Shown here in pieces: positions 43,301 through 51,635 of a stretch of DNA of 64,000 bases. Under the pieces are notes generated by a model. It did no database searches and had not been told where the DNA came from. It was given only the letters and a program-made list of their open reading frames with translations. The position numbers and the translations under genes were made by a program. The DNA is taken from NCBI GenBank assembly GCA_044226045.1, contig JBGAHR010000013.1, forward strand, positions 1 through 64,000, written 5' to 3'. The DNA is from Endoryza sp044226045 (GTDB taxonomy: Bacteria > Bacteroidota > Bacteroidia > Chitinophagales > Chitinophagaceae). Position 1 is the stretch's first letter; each line of letters opens with the position of its first letter.

Positions 43301-44830
43301 ATGAACACATCTATCAATACACTGGGAGAATTAAAAAAGAGTGGATATAAATCCAGGTCGATCAAAGAAGAAGTGAGGGAGAACCTTATTCGAAAATTGC
43401 AATCAGGAGAAGAAACATTTACCGGTATTATCGGATATGAAGAAACAGTCATTCCTGATGTAGAAAGGGCTTTGTTATCAAGGCACAATATCCTGTTTCT
43501 CGGATTGAGGGGGCAGGCTAAAACCAGGATGGCCCGGCAGATGGTTGAGTTGCTCGATGAGTATATTCCGGTTATTGCAGGTAGTGAGATCAATGACGAT
43601 CCCTTTAACCCGATCTCCAAATATGCCAGGGAGCTGATTGCAGCCAAGGGCGACCAGACGCCGATCGAATGGATGCATCGCAGCGAACGGTATGGCGAGA
43701 AGCTGGCTACACCCGATGTGAGTGTAGCCGACCTTATTGGAGATATCGACCCGATCAAAGCAGCCAACCTCCGCCTCAGCTTCGCGGATGAAGGCGTAAT
43801 CCATTACGGAATCATTCCAAGAAGCAACCGCAGCATCTTCGTTATAAACGAGATACCGGATCTGCAAGCCAGGATACAGGTGGCCCTTTTCAATATTTTG
43901 GAAGAAGGGGATATTCAGATCCGCGGATTTAAACTGAGAATGCCGCTTGATATTCTTTTTGTCTTCACTGCCAACCCCGAAGACTACACGAACCGCGGGT
44001 CTATTGTAACTCCCTTAAAGGATCGTATCCAAAGCCAGATACTTACTCACTATCCCAAATCGATCGAAGCCGCTCTGACAATCACAGAACAGGAGGCGCA
44101 TATTCACCAGGATCAAAAAGTGAAAGTAAAAGTGAGCGACCTGGTAAAAAGGCTGATTGAACAGATCGCCTTTGAAGCAAGAACCAACGAATATGTCGAC
44201 AAAAAAAGTGGCGTATCGGCCCGTTTGAGTATCTCTGCTTTTGAAAACGCACTCAGCTCTGCCGAAAGAAGAGCCATCATCAACCGGGAAAAGGAAACCC
44301 ATGTATGGATCAGCGACCTGGCCGGCATCATTCCCTCTATTACGGGCAAAATTGAACTGGTATATGAAGGAGAACAGGAAGGCCCTTACCAGGTTGCCAT
44401 GAATCTGCTGGACAAGGCAATCCGATCACAATTCGTACAATATTTCCCGAACCCGGAGTCTTCCAAAAAGAAAAGACCCAATGCCCAGCAGCCTCCCGTG
44501 GAAAATCCCTATAAATCAGTGCAGGCCTGGTTCGACAAGGGAAATTCCATCAACCTGCTGTTTAACAGCAAGGATGAAGACAAAATTCAGCAGTTGTACA
44601 AGGTGGATGGATTACATGCCCTGGTAAAAAAGCATTTTAAACATGCCAACGAAAAAGAAGCGGCCTTGTTGATGGAGTTTGTTCTGCACGGTCTCGCGGC
44701 TTATTCCATCATTAGTAAGAAGATGGTGGAAGGCAGGCTGGAATTTAAAGACCTGATGGGTTCTATCCTCAATCTCGGCACCAGCTCTTCGCTGGGAGAA
44801 GAAGATTTCGATAACGAAGACTTTAACTAG
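43301..44830 (+). CDS. MoxR/magnesium-chelatase-like AAA+ ATPase
   Basis: A 509-residue AAA+ ATPase. Walker A is GLRGQAKT (Gly68 to Thr75, Lys74). The Walker B region reads SIFVINEIPDL, with Asn183 where most AAA+ proteins have Asp, followed by Glu184. Sensor-1 is FTANPEDYTNRG, and PLKDRIQSQILTHYP contains the arginine-finger area. The C-terminal 180 residues form a helical domain with an acidic tail. This subfamily resembles the BchI/ChlI branch; with the VWA gene upstream it probably forms an ATPase-VWA pair of unknown client. No chlorophyll genes are nearby. Confidence 0.85.
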   Translation: MNTSINTLGELKKSGYKSRSIKEEVRENLIRKLQSGEETFTGIIGYEETVIPDVERALLSRHNILFLGLRGQAKTRMARQMVELLDEYIPVIAGSEINDDPFNPISKYARELIAAKGDQTPIEWMHRSERYGEKLATPDVSVADLIGDIDPIKAANLRLSFADEGVIHYGIIPRSNRSIFVINEIPDLQARIQVALFNILEEGDIQIRGFKLRMPLDILFVFTANPEDYTNRGSIVTPLKDRIQSQILTHYPKSIEAALTITEQEAHIHQDQKVKVKVSDLVKRLIEQIAFEARTNEYVDKKSGVSARLSISAFENALSSAERRAIINREKETHVWISDLAGIIPSITGKIELVYEGEQEGPYQVAMNLLDKAIRSQFVQYFPNPESSKKKRPNAQQPPVENPYKSVQAWFDKGNSINLLFNSKDEDKIQQLYKVDGLHALVKKHFKHANEKEAALLMEFVLHGLAAYSIISKKMVEGRLEFKDLMGSILNLGTSSSLGEEDFDNEDFN

Positions 44831-44842
44831 TCAAATAATAGT

Positions 44843-44887
44843 AAAGCATATTTCGATGCATTCGCTTCCCGCATCGAAATATGCTTT
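44843..44887. terminator. 17-bp perfect hairpin between convergent genes
   Basis: Arms AAAGCATATTTCGATGC (44843-44859) and GCATCGAAATATGCTTT (44871-44887) are perfectly complementary, with an 11-base loop. It lies 12 bases after the ATPase stop and 23 bases after the stop of the minus-strand barrel gene. It is unusually long for a terminator; either strand could use it. Confidence 0.8.
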
Positions 44888-44910
44888 GTCATTTTAGTGA
44901 GCGACTGATA

Positions 44911-45384
44911 TCAGAACTTATATCCGAATGATACCGAAGCATAGTAAGGGAAGAAGCCAAAGCTTCCGAATATCGGAGTGATGCCAGCCCGGAAGGTAAA
45001 CCCGGGTGTGGGCGTCTGATATCGATAGCCGAAATTGAGATGCCCGAATGTTGTTCTGAAAACATCTCCGTCATCGGAAAAGTCGTTGCTCGCAATGAGA
45101 GGGGTTATTCCCGCCCCCACTTCAAAATAGTTTTTGGTGTCTTTACCGATCAGGTAGTTTAATCCAATTGGGATAAAGAGAGCCGTACTACCATCAATGC
45201 TGATCCCACCAAATCCAATGCGGCCACCGATACCATTTTCCTTTTTGGAAAAACGAGTGTCGAAGTTGAACGATGCCAGGCCGGGTCCTCCCAGCTCGAA
45301 GTAAATGGATTTGGCGGCGGTTTGGGCGGTGAGCGCCTGACTTCCCAGTAGAAGTACACAGGCCCAAAGGAGTATCTTTTTCAT
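44911..45384 (-). CDS. Small outer-membrane beta-barrel-like protein
   Basis: A 157-residue exported protein (signal MKKILLWACVLLLGSQALTA). The mature sequence is rich in alternating aromatic/Gly strands (GGRIGFGGISI, YFEVGAGITPLI, FGHLNFGYRYQ) and ends in SVSFGYKF with a terminal Phe, the classic BAM-recognised last strand. An eight-stranded barrel of unknown function is the best description. Confidence 0.72.
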   Translation of the reverse strand: MKKILLWACVLLLGSQALTAQTAAKSIYFELGGPGLASFNFDTRFSKKENGIGGRIGFGGISIDGSTALFIPIGLNYLIGKDTKNYFEVGAGITPLIASNDFSDDGDVFRTTFGHLNFGYRYQTPTPGFTFRAGITPIFGSFGFFPYYASVSFGYKF

Positions 45385-45430
45385 GCTGTACGTTTTGCGG
45401 GGTTGACATCAAAAATTGAGGAAACGATGC

Positions 45431-46459
45431 TTATACAATATTTACTTCCCTCTCCAGCTCCACATTAAAGGTTTCCTTAACTGATTTCAGAATTTTTTCG
45501 CTGAGATCGAAAATCTGCTGACCGCTAGCCGATCCAAAGTTCACCAGTACCAGCGCCTGTTTGTCGTGGCAGCCCGCATCACCCTCCCGGTAACCCTTCC
45601 AGCCACATTGTTCGATGAGCCATCCCGCCGCCAGTTTCATAGTACCATCGTTGTTTCGATAACCAATAATTTCCGGGAACCTCTGGCGAAGCGTTTCAAA
45701 CTGCTCCAATGATACCGACGGGTTTTTGTAGAAGCTGCCCGCATTGCCGGTAACGGCAGGGTCCGGTAATTTGGATTGGCGGATATTGATCACTGCCTGT
45801 GAAACAGAACGGATGTCTGGTACCGTTACATTCATTCTCTGCAGTTCGTCCCTGATGGCGCCATAACTGGTATGAAGAATGGGCGATTTCAATAACCGAA
45901 AAGTAACATTCAGGATAATATATTTTCCCTTCCATTTTCGTTTAAACGCACTTTCGCGATAACCGAATTCGCAATCGGACCGGGTAAATGTGCAGACTTT
46001 TTGGTCGGTGATATGAAAGGCTTCCAGGTTCCAAAAAGCGCTCTCCAGTTCTACCCCGTACGCACCTATATTCTGCATTGGTGCGGCTCCAACATTTCCC
46101 GGGATCAGGGAAAGATTTTCCACGCCCCCCCATCCTTTGCCGATAGCGTATAATACGAATTGATGCCACACGACCCCCGCTCCGGCTTTCACATACACAG
46201 CCTCCGCGTCTTCATGCAATTCTTCGATCCCCTGTATGTTGTTCTTCAGAACGAGACCTTCAAAATCCGATTTAAACAACACATTGCTGCCACCCCCCAA
46301 AATCATTACCGGCTTCTGTTGACTGCGAGCCCAGGCCATCAATGCCTCCAATTCATCCAATGAATCGAAAGAGGCAAAATATTCCGCTTTGACATCGATA
46401 CCGAAAGTATTAAATTTCCTCAGCGAAAAATGAGGTACTATATTGAGTGATGAGGGCAT
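45431..46459 (-). CDS. murB: UDP-N-acetylenolpyruvoylglucosamine reductase
   Basis: A 342-residue FAD enzyme that reduces UDP-GlcNAc-enolpyruvate with NADPH to UDP-MurNAc in peptidoglycan synthesis. FAD-binding residues are in PVMILGGGSNVLF and LSLIPGNVGAAPMQNIGAYGVE, the YRESAFK loop is typical of type I MurB, and the proton donor Ser lies in NAGSFYKNP. Length is that of the E. coli-type enzyme. It is divergent from the next gene, with only 21 bases between start codons. Confidence 0.95.
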   Translation of the reverse strand: MPSSLNIVPHFSLRKFNTFGIDVKAEYFASFDSLDELEALMAWARSQQKPVMILGGGSNVLFKSDFEGLVLKNNIQGIEELHEDAEAVYVKAGAGVVWHQFVLYAIGKGWGGVENLSLIPGNVGAAPMQNIGAYGVELESAFWNLEAFHITDQKVCTFTRSDCEFGYRESAFKRKWKGKYIILNVTFRLLKSPILHTSYGAIRDELQRMNVTVPDIRSVSQAVINIRQSKLPDPAVTGNAGSFYKNPSVSLEQFETLRQRFPEIIGYRNNDGTMKLAAGWLIEQCGWKGYREGDAGCHDKQALVLVNFGSASGQQIFDLSEKILKSVKETFNVELEREVNIV

Positions 46460-46480
46460 ACCTGCAAAGTAAGAAAATAT

Positions 46481-47158
46481 ATGGCAGACAATACAGCAGT
46501 AGTCATTGGAGCCACCGGCCTGATCGGATCACAGCTGGTGCAAAAATTACTCGCAGATCCATATTTCAGCAAAGTGAGGATAATTGTCCGTCATTGGGAA
46601 CAGCCTGCCCCTCCCCGGCTGGAAGTGATCAAAAGTGATTTTTCTCCCCAACAATTGTCTGAGCAGGTCGGTCACTGTTCTACGATTTTCAGTTGTATGG
46701 GCACGACCCGGAAAAATGTTAAAGGAGATCTTACCTTGTATCATAAAATTGATGTAGACATTCCTGCACAAGTGGCGAAAGCCGGAAAGCAACAAGGTGC
46801 AAAAAAAATTATTATCGTTTCGTCGGTTGGAGCAGACATCAACAGTAATAATTATTACCTCCGGTACAAAGGAGAAGTGGAAGCGGAAATTGCTGCCGTT
46901 CAGTATGATGAAACACATGTCTTCCGGCCTTCATTCCTTGTTGGCGCCAGAAAAGAAAACAGGATCCTGGAAAAAATCATGACCCCTCTAATGCAGGGAT
47001 TGTCTTTTCTCTTGGCCGGTACACTATCAAAATATCGGGCAATCCATTCTACAGATGTGGTCAATGCGATGCTTGCAGCATCCAAACAACATAATCCCGG
47101 ATTACACATCTATCACTACAAAGAAATTCGATCCCTTTGCTCCGGTGAATCGGCTTAA
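46481..47158 (+). CDS. NAD(P)-binding Rossmann-fold protein (atypical SDR, HTATIP2-like)
   Basis: A 225-residue protein. The N-terminal nucleotide motif is VVIGATGLIGSQLVQ (G-x2-G-x2-G), followed by IIIVSSVGAD and, in place of the YxxxK, YYLRYKGEVEAEI. The C-terminal FRPSFLVGARKENR is characteristic of the atypical SDR group containing HTATIP2/TIP30 and bacterial NAD(P)H-binding proteins. The substrate is unknown. It is divergent from murB with a tight promoter space. Confidence 0.82.
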   Translation: MADNTAVVIGATGLIGSQLVQKLLADPYFSKVRIIVRHWEQPAPPRLEVIKSDFSPQQLSEQVGHCSTIFSCMGTTRKNVKGDLTLYHKIDVDIPAQVAKAGKQQGAKKIIIVSSVGADINSNNYYLRYKGEVEAEIAAVQYDETHVFRPSFLVGARKENRILEKIMTPLMQGLSFLLAGTLSKYRAIHSTDVVNAMLAASKQHNPGLHIYHYKEIRSLCSGESA

Positions 47159-47249
47159 CTTTTATTTAAACGATCATTTTCCACATTTCCCCGGTCTGGT
47201 GTTGTTATTGAATGGTTGAATCAAAATAACTATTCAATCACAAAAAGAA

Positions 47250-47708
47250 ATGACTATGAAATCACGCAACCTGTTCGCCGGGCTTTTGATGTCTGCGGCC
47301 TTTAGCACAGTATTCATTGCCTGCGACAAAGATGATGACAACACGCCTGCACTTCGTACCAAAGAATACACATTAACACCTGTAAACGGATCCGGAGTGA
47401 CAGGAAAAGTTAAAGTCAGTGAAAATGCGGATCAGAGTTTCAATGTAACGCTGGCGCTCGACAAAACGGTGAAGGATACAGTACACACCGCAGCCATTTA
47501 TTCGGGCAACATCGATAACCCGGGTGAAGTGTTTATTCCGCTTTCCAATATTCCCGGAAATGATTCGGCGGTAACAGTCACCACTTCGAATATCAATACG
47601 ATCACGTACGACAGCCTGATGAAGTATAATGGATTCATCAGTGTACGGTACAGTGCTTTTAAAAGCGACAGCCTGATTTCACAGGTGAATATTGGCAGTA
47701 ATAATTAA
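47250..47708 (+). CDS. Hypothetical lipoprotein, possibly CHRD-like
   Basis: A 152-residue predicted lipoprotein. The leader ends in FSTVFIAC with Asp-rich sequence after Cys (DKDDDN), a surface-retention-like acidic stretch reminiscent of Bacteroidota lipoprotein export signals. The mature domain (YTLTPVNGSGVTGKVKVSE, HTAAIYSGNIDNPG, LIPL-like strands) resembles a CHRD domain but lacks its usual His-rich GHIH. Function unknown. A second in-frame ATG lies two codons downstream. Confidence 0.62.
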   Translation: MTMKSRNLFAGLLMSAAFSTVFIACDKDDDNTPALRTKEYTLTPVNGSGVTGKVKVSENADQSFNVTLALDKTVKDTVHTAAIYSGNIDNPGEVFIPLSNIPGNDSAVTVTTSNINTITYDSLMKYNGFISVRYSAFKSDSLISQVNIGSNN

Positions 47709-47726
47709 ACAGTTTTTCAAAATAAT

Positions 47727-47757
47727 AGTTGCCGGCGTCTTGCCGGCAGCTTTTTTA
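47727..47757. terminator. Terminator between the lipoprotein gene and priA
   Basis: Stem AGTTGCCGGC (47727-47736) / GCCGGCAGCT (47742-47751; one GU pair), 5-base loop, then TTTTTT. It lies just beyond both convergent stop codons and overlaps the last bases of priA. Confidence 0.8.
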
Positions 47758-50199
47758 TACAGGATCCACATCTATAATAACGACTACGCTTCGGTATCGT
47801 TTGTCAAAATGGAATCGTGCCAGTTCATCGTGTATACTTTGACGGCACTTGTTAACCAAGCCCTGGTCTTTGGGAAGTTTTAGGGTGATTTCCGCCAGGT
47901 ACTGGTTCCTGATTTTATTTACGACCGGTTCAGCAGGCCCGGACAAATACTTCCCATATTCCTTCTTCAATACCCCGGCAAATACCGCGGCGCCGGAATC
48001 CACTACTTCTTTGAATTTGTGCTTAAAGGTCAAGGTAATGACACGTGAGAAAGGAGGATAAAAAAACTGCTTCCGCCCTTCGATCTCAAAATGATAAAAT
48101 GAATCATAATCATGCGCCTTCACAAAACCCAGAACAGGATGTGTTGTGTTGGCCACCTGTATCATTACCACGCCCTGACCATCTTTTCTGCCCGCACGAC
48201 CACTCACCTGTTCCATCAGCTGAAAAGCCCGTTCATTCACCCGGAAATCGGAGAATCCCAACAGACTATCGGCGTCTAAAATACCAACCAGTCCCACGTT
48301 TTCAAAATCCAGCCCCTTCACCACCATCTGTGTTCCGACCAGGATATCAATCCGGTTCTGCTCAAATTGTTGTATCAGTGTATCATGGGCATGCTTACCT
48401 TTTACGCTATCGATATCCATCCGAGCGATCCGGCACTTCGGAAAAATCTCCTCCAGTTGCTCTTCAATCTTCTCCGTTCCAAAATTCCTTTGCTGAAACT
48501 GGTGACTTCCGCAACGGGCACAACTGTATACCGGAGGATAAATGGTGCCGCAATAATGACAATGAAGCTTGTTGGTGTTCTTGTGAAAATTGAGGCTTAC
48601 ATCGCAATACTTGCATTGCGGAATCCAGCCACAGACCTGGCAGATCTGGTAGGGAGCATATCCTCTTCTGTTTTGAAAAAGGATTACCTGCTTTCCCTTT
48701 TCTATCGTCTGTTCGATTGCGTCTTTCATTTCGGGAGAAAGAATGACCTTATTCCTGTCTTTTCCGATCAGCTTCCTGGTATCAACCAATTCGATATCCG
48801 GCAGGTTGACCCCGCCATATCTTTCTTTCAATACGGTAAAACCATATTTCCCCGTCTGCGCGTTATAGTAGGATTCCAACGAAGGAGTGGCGCTACCCAG
48901 TAAAACTCGGGCATTAAAAACAGATGCGTAATAAACAGCCACATCCCTGGCATTGTATCTGGGAGCCGGGTCCTGTTGTTTAAAAGACGCATCGTGTTCC
49001 TCGTCCACTACAATTAACCCGATATCGTTAAACGGAAGAAAGAGTGCTGAACGTGCGCCCAATACGATCTTGAGTTCGCCGGATTTAACCTTGTTCCAGA
49101 TCTCCACCCGTTCATTTTGGGAAAACTTGCTGTGGTATATCCCTATATATCCACCGAAGTGTTTTTGCAAACGGCGTATAATCTGGGAGGTTAGGGCGAT
49201 CTCCGGCAGCAGGTACAATACCTGTTTCCCCTGCTGTACATATTGCTCTATGAGTTTAATGTATATAAGTGTTTTACCACTGGATGTAATGCCATGCAAC
49301 AAATTAACCGGCTTCTGCTGATGATTGGCATTGATCTGCTCAAAGACCGCGTGCTGGGAAGCAGACAATTCAAAATCGATATTGAATTCACGGGGAAGGT
49401 ATCTAAGACGATCTACCTGGCGCTTCTCCAGCCACAACACATTTTTCTCCACCAGCCCTTTCAGTTGCGCATCACTGGCTCCGCTTTTCTTCAGCAGCGA
49501 AGGCCGGGTTACTTCCCCCTCTGTTTTCAGTAAATGAAGGTAACTAAGCAACAGTTCCATCTGCTTCGGGGCCCGGCTCCAGTTATTTAAGAGATCGGAT
49601 AACCTGTCTTCGTCCTGGTATTCGGGATTCAACACCACAAAGGTTTCTCTTTTGGGAATGTAATTGTTACGGAGGGATTCCCACACAAAGGCAACTTTCT
49701 TGTCGATAAGTGATTTTACAACAGGGTATACATGATGGATGTCCAGCAATTGCTGTATCTCGGAAAGGTTTAATTCTTTTCTCACTGAGAGGGCCTCGGC
49801 AACGATAAACTCATCATGATCAAGATCTGAAAAATCCTCCCCGTATTCTTCATTCCACACAACCACCGTTTCACTGCTCAATTTGAAATGTGAAGGAAGG
49901 GCGGCGGCCATCACTTCTCCTTCGCTGCACATATAGTAATTCGCAATCCACTCCCACAGCTTCATCTGTTCTTCATACACGATCGGATCGGGATCAAGTA
50001 CGTTGAGAATATCTTTGGTTTCGAAAAAGTCTGGTTTCTGATCGTGAAGTTGTTTTACCAGCCCCGCATATCGCTTGTTCTTCCCCAATCCCACCTCTAC
50101 GCGCACACCAGGCTTTACCTGCGACAATAGCTGATCGGGTACAGACCAGGTGTAATTTTTAGGAAGCGCCAGTGGAATGATGATCTCCGCAAACTTCAT
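47755..50199 (-). CDS. priA: Primosomal replication protein N' (PriA helicase)
   Basis: An 814-residue superfamily 2 DNA helicase that restarts stalled replication forks. It has Walker A LHGITSSGKTLIYIK, DEEH in LIVVDEEHDASFKQQ, and the zinc-binding array of CxxC pairs CQVC, CKYC, CHYC and CARC inserted in the helicase core, which is unique to PriA. Late helicase motifs (LVGTQMVVKGLDFENVGLV, VSGRAGR) are intact. Length is slightly above E. coli PriA (732). The stop lies within a terminator shared with the convergent lipoprotein gene. Confidence 0.96.
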   Translation of the reverse strand: MKFAEIIIPLALPKNYTWSVPDQLLSQVKPGVRVEVGLGKNKRYAGLVKQLHDQKPDFFETKDILNVLDPDPIVYEEQMKLWEWIANYYMCSEGEVMAAALPSHFKLSSETVVVWNEEYGEDFSDLDHDEFIVAEALSVRKELNLSEIQQLLDIHHVYPVVKSLIDKKVAFVWESLRNNYIPKRETFVVLNPEYQDEDRLSDLLNNWSRAPKQMELLLSYLHLLKTEGEVTRPSLLKKSGASDAQLKGLVEKNVLWLEKRQVDRLRYLPREFNIDFELSASQHAVFEQINANHQQKPVNLLHGITSSGKTLIYIKLIEQYVQQGKQVLYLLPEIALTSQIIRRLQKHFGGYIGIYHSKFSQNERVEIWNKVKSGELKIVLGARSALFLPFNDIGLIVVDEEHDASFKQQDPAPRYNARDVAVYYASVFNARVLLGSATPSLESYYNAQTGKYGFTVLKERYGGVNLPDIELVDTRKLIGKDRNKVILSPEMKDAIEQTIEKGKQVILFQNRRGYAPYQICQVCGWIPQCKYCDVSLNFHKNTNKLHCHYCGTIYPPVYSCARCGSHQFQQRNFGTEKIEEQLEEIFPKCRIARMDIDSVKGKHAHDTLIQQFEQNRIDILVGTQMVVKGLDFENVGLVGILDADSLLGFSDFRVNERAFQLMEQVSGRAGRKDGQGVVMIQVANTTHPVLGFVKAHDYDSFYHFEIEGRKQFFYPPFSRVITLTFKHKFKEVVDSGAAVFAGVLKKEYGKYLSGPAEPVVNKIRNQYLAEITLKLPKDQGLVNKCRQSIHDELARFHFDKRYRSVVVIIDVDPV

Positions 50200-50220
50200 A
50201 TTGCTGTATTGGGGCTCAAG

Positions 50221-51009
50221 TTACAATGACCCGTTCAAAGAATCGGTATCATTCTTTATCCAGCTGGCTTTGTATTGAATCAGCTTTTGCTCCATAATAC
50301 GAAACACCTTTTCTTTCAGCTGATCCACATCCCGGGAGCTCAGCCCTTCCACCGGAATTTCTTCCAGGAAAACCGACCGGCTTCGGCCGGGAGTAAGGGA
50401 GAAAACCGAATGATAATGCATTCGTTCGTAGCCATCGAGAAACAGTACCGGCTTGATCGGAATCTGTGATTCTATGGCGATGCGAAAGGCGCCGTCATAG
50501 AATTCTTTAAGCGGTTTATTCGTTTCGTTAAAGGTTCCTTCCGGAAAGATAAAAATCGAAATACCTTTGTTTACTACAGACTTCAGGATCCGGACAGACC
50601 GGGCGCGGTTTTCTGCACTGCTTCTGTCCACTGTTACGATCGCATTGCGGTAAATAAATCCGAAAATCGGGATTTTTGACATCTCTATCTTCCCGAGTAC
50701 CCTTATCGGTTGCCGCATCGTTTTGACTATGATCGGCGCGTCGAGGTAGGAAATGTGATTGGCCACAAAAATGTAGTGTGTGTCCTTGTTGTGTGGTGTT
50801 TCATAAATATTGCGATGCCAGATTCCAATCAGTGCGAACCAGCAATCGCCCCATAACATGCAAACCCTGTAAATGAAATTTCCTCCCCTGATCTTTCCGA
50901 AAAACGACCCAATAACCACAAAAGGAATGACCAGCAACATCAGGATCACAAAAAGGATAGCCGCATAGAGACAATAAATCCACCGGATGGGTTGAAGGAG
51001 ATATCTCAT
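50221..51009 (-). CDS. plsC: 1-acyl-sn-glycerol-3-phosphate acyltransferase
   Basis: A 262-residue membrane acyltransferase that adds the second acyl chain to lysophosphatidic acid. The catalytic H-x4-D is NHISYLD, and the glycerophosphate-binding FPEGT is intact (IFIFPEGTFNETN). The N-terminal hydrophobic helix (YAAILFVILMLLVIPFVVIG) anchors it in the inner membrane. ATG 51009 was chosen; the longer in-frame extension would overlap the DUF4258 gene. A TACCTTCG box lies close upstream inside that region. Confidence 0.88.
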   Translation of the reverse strand: MRYLLQPIRWIYCLYAAILFVILMLLVIPFVVIGSFFGKIRGGNFIYRVCMLWGDCWFALIGIWHRNIYETPHNKDTHYIFVANHISYLDAPIIVKTMRQPIRVLGKIEMSKIPIFGFIYRNAIVTVDRSSAENRARSVRILKSVVNKGISIFIFPEGTFNETNKPLKEFYDGAFRIAIESQIPIKPVLFLDGYERMHYHSVFSLTPGRSRSVFLEEIPVEGLSSRDVDQLKEKVFRIMEQKLIQYKASWIKNDTDSLNGSL

Positions 51010-51046
51010 AACATTCGATCGAAGGTAAATATAAGGGCTGTAAAGA

Positions 51047-51430
51047 TCAGTTGCAATCGCATTGCCATTCTCTTTCGAGATCAATGACTGTTATGATCAC
51101 ATTGCCCCTTGGTGAAGCTGCAACGATGATTCGTACCCGTTGCCGGTCGTGGGTGATGCCTTCTATCGCATATTTCGGATCGGGACTGGCAGAGGGCTCA
51201 CTCTTTTGGATATTGATATGGCCAGACTGCAAAATTTCCCTGATTTCACTTTCGTTAATATGCCGGCATTCCATGCGGCATCGGGCATGTTTGGTGAGGA
51301 TGAGACGGGTATCTGTTCGGTTGAAAGGATCATTTGGTTCGGGTTTAACCCGGTTGCACCTTTGAAGCACGCGCAGGGTCATCAGGCCTACAACCGCTAT
51401 AATTATTATCAGGCGGGTTCTCTTCGTCAC
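51047..51430 (-). CDS. DUF4258 protein with N-terminal membrane helix
   Basis: A 127-residue protein (with start GTG 51430). The DUF4258 domain is about 45-127: LILTKHARCRMECRHINESE, EIREILQSG and a closing IIVAASPRGNVIITVID. A membrane helix (RLIIIIAVVGLMTL) precedes it. DUF4258 domains occur in toxin-like or nuclease-like small proteins, but no role is established for this form. TTG 51484 is an alternative start, but those codons coincide with word-repeat sequence (TTGGCGAATGACGG). A TATTTTCG box at 51446-51439 lies 8 bases before the GTG, supporting the shorter form. Confidence 0.72.
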   Translation of the reverse strand: MTKRTRLIIIIAVVGLMTLRVLQRCNRVKPEPNDPFNRTDTRLILTKHARCRMECRHINESEIREILQSGHINIQKSEPSASPDPKYAIEGITHDRQRVRIIVAASPRGNVIITVIDLEREWQCDCN

Positions 51431-51635
51431 TTTTTTACCGAAAATAGGGCATTTGAAAGATTTAATAATCCCGTCATTCGCCAACTGATGAAGTAATCCC
51501 GAAAGTCTTCCAAATATCAGTGAACAATGGTACGGGATGGTCTCGAAAATCTGATTTGATCATGCCTGAATCATGGTTATACGCTCCCGCTCTCACTCCC
51601 AATTCCCCGAAAAGCGCCCAAGACTGGCGATCAGC

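Noticed and set aside
51431..51484. TTG 51484 as start of the DUF4258 gene
   Set aside because: These codons coincide with word-repeat sequence, and a -7-like box at 51446-51439 would lie inside the coding part; GTG 51430 fits better.
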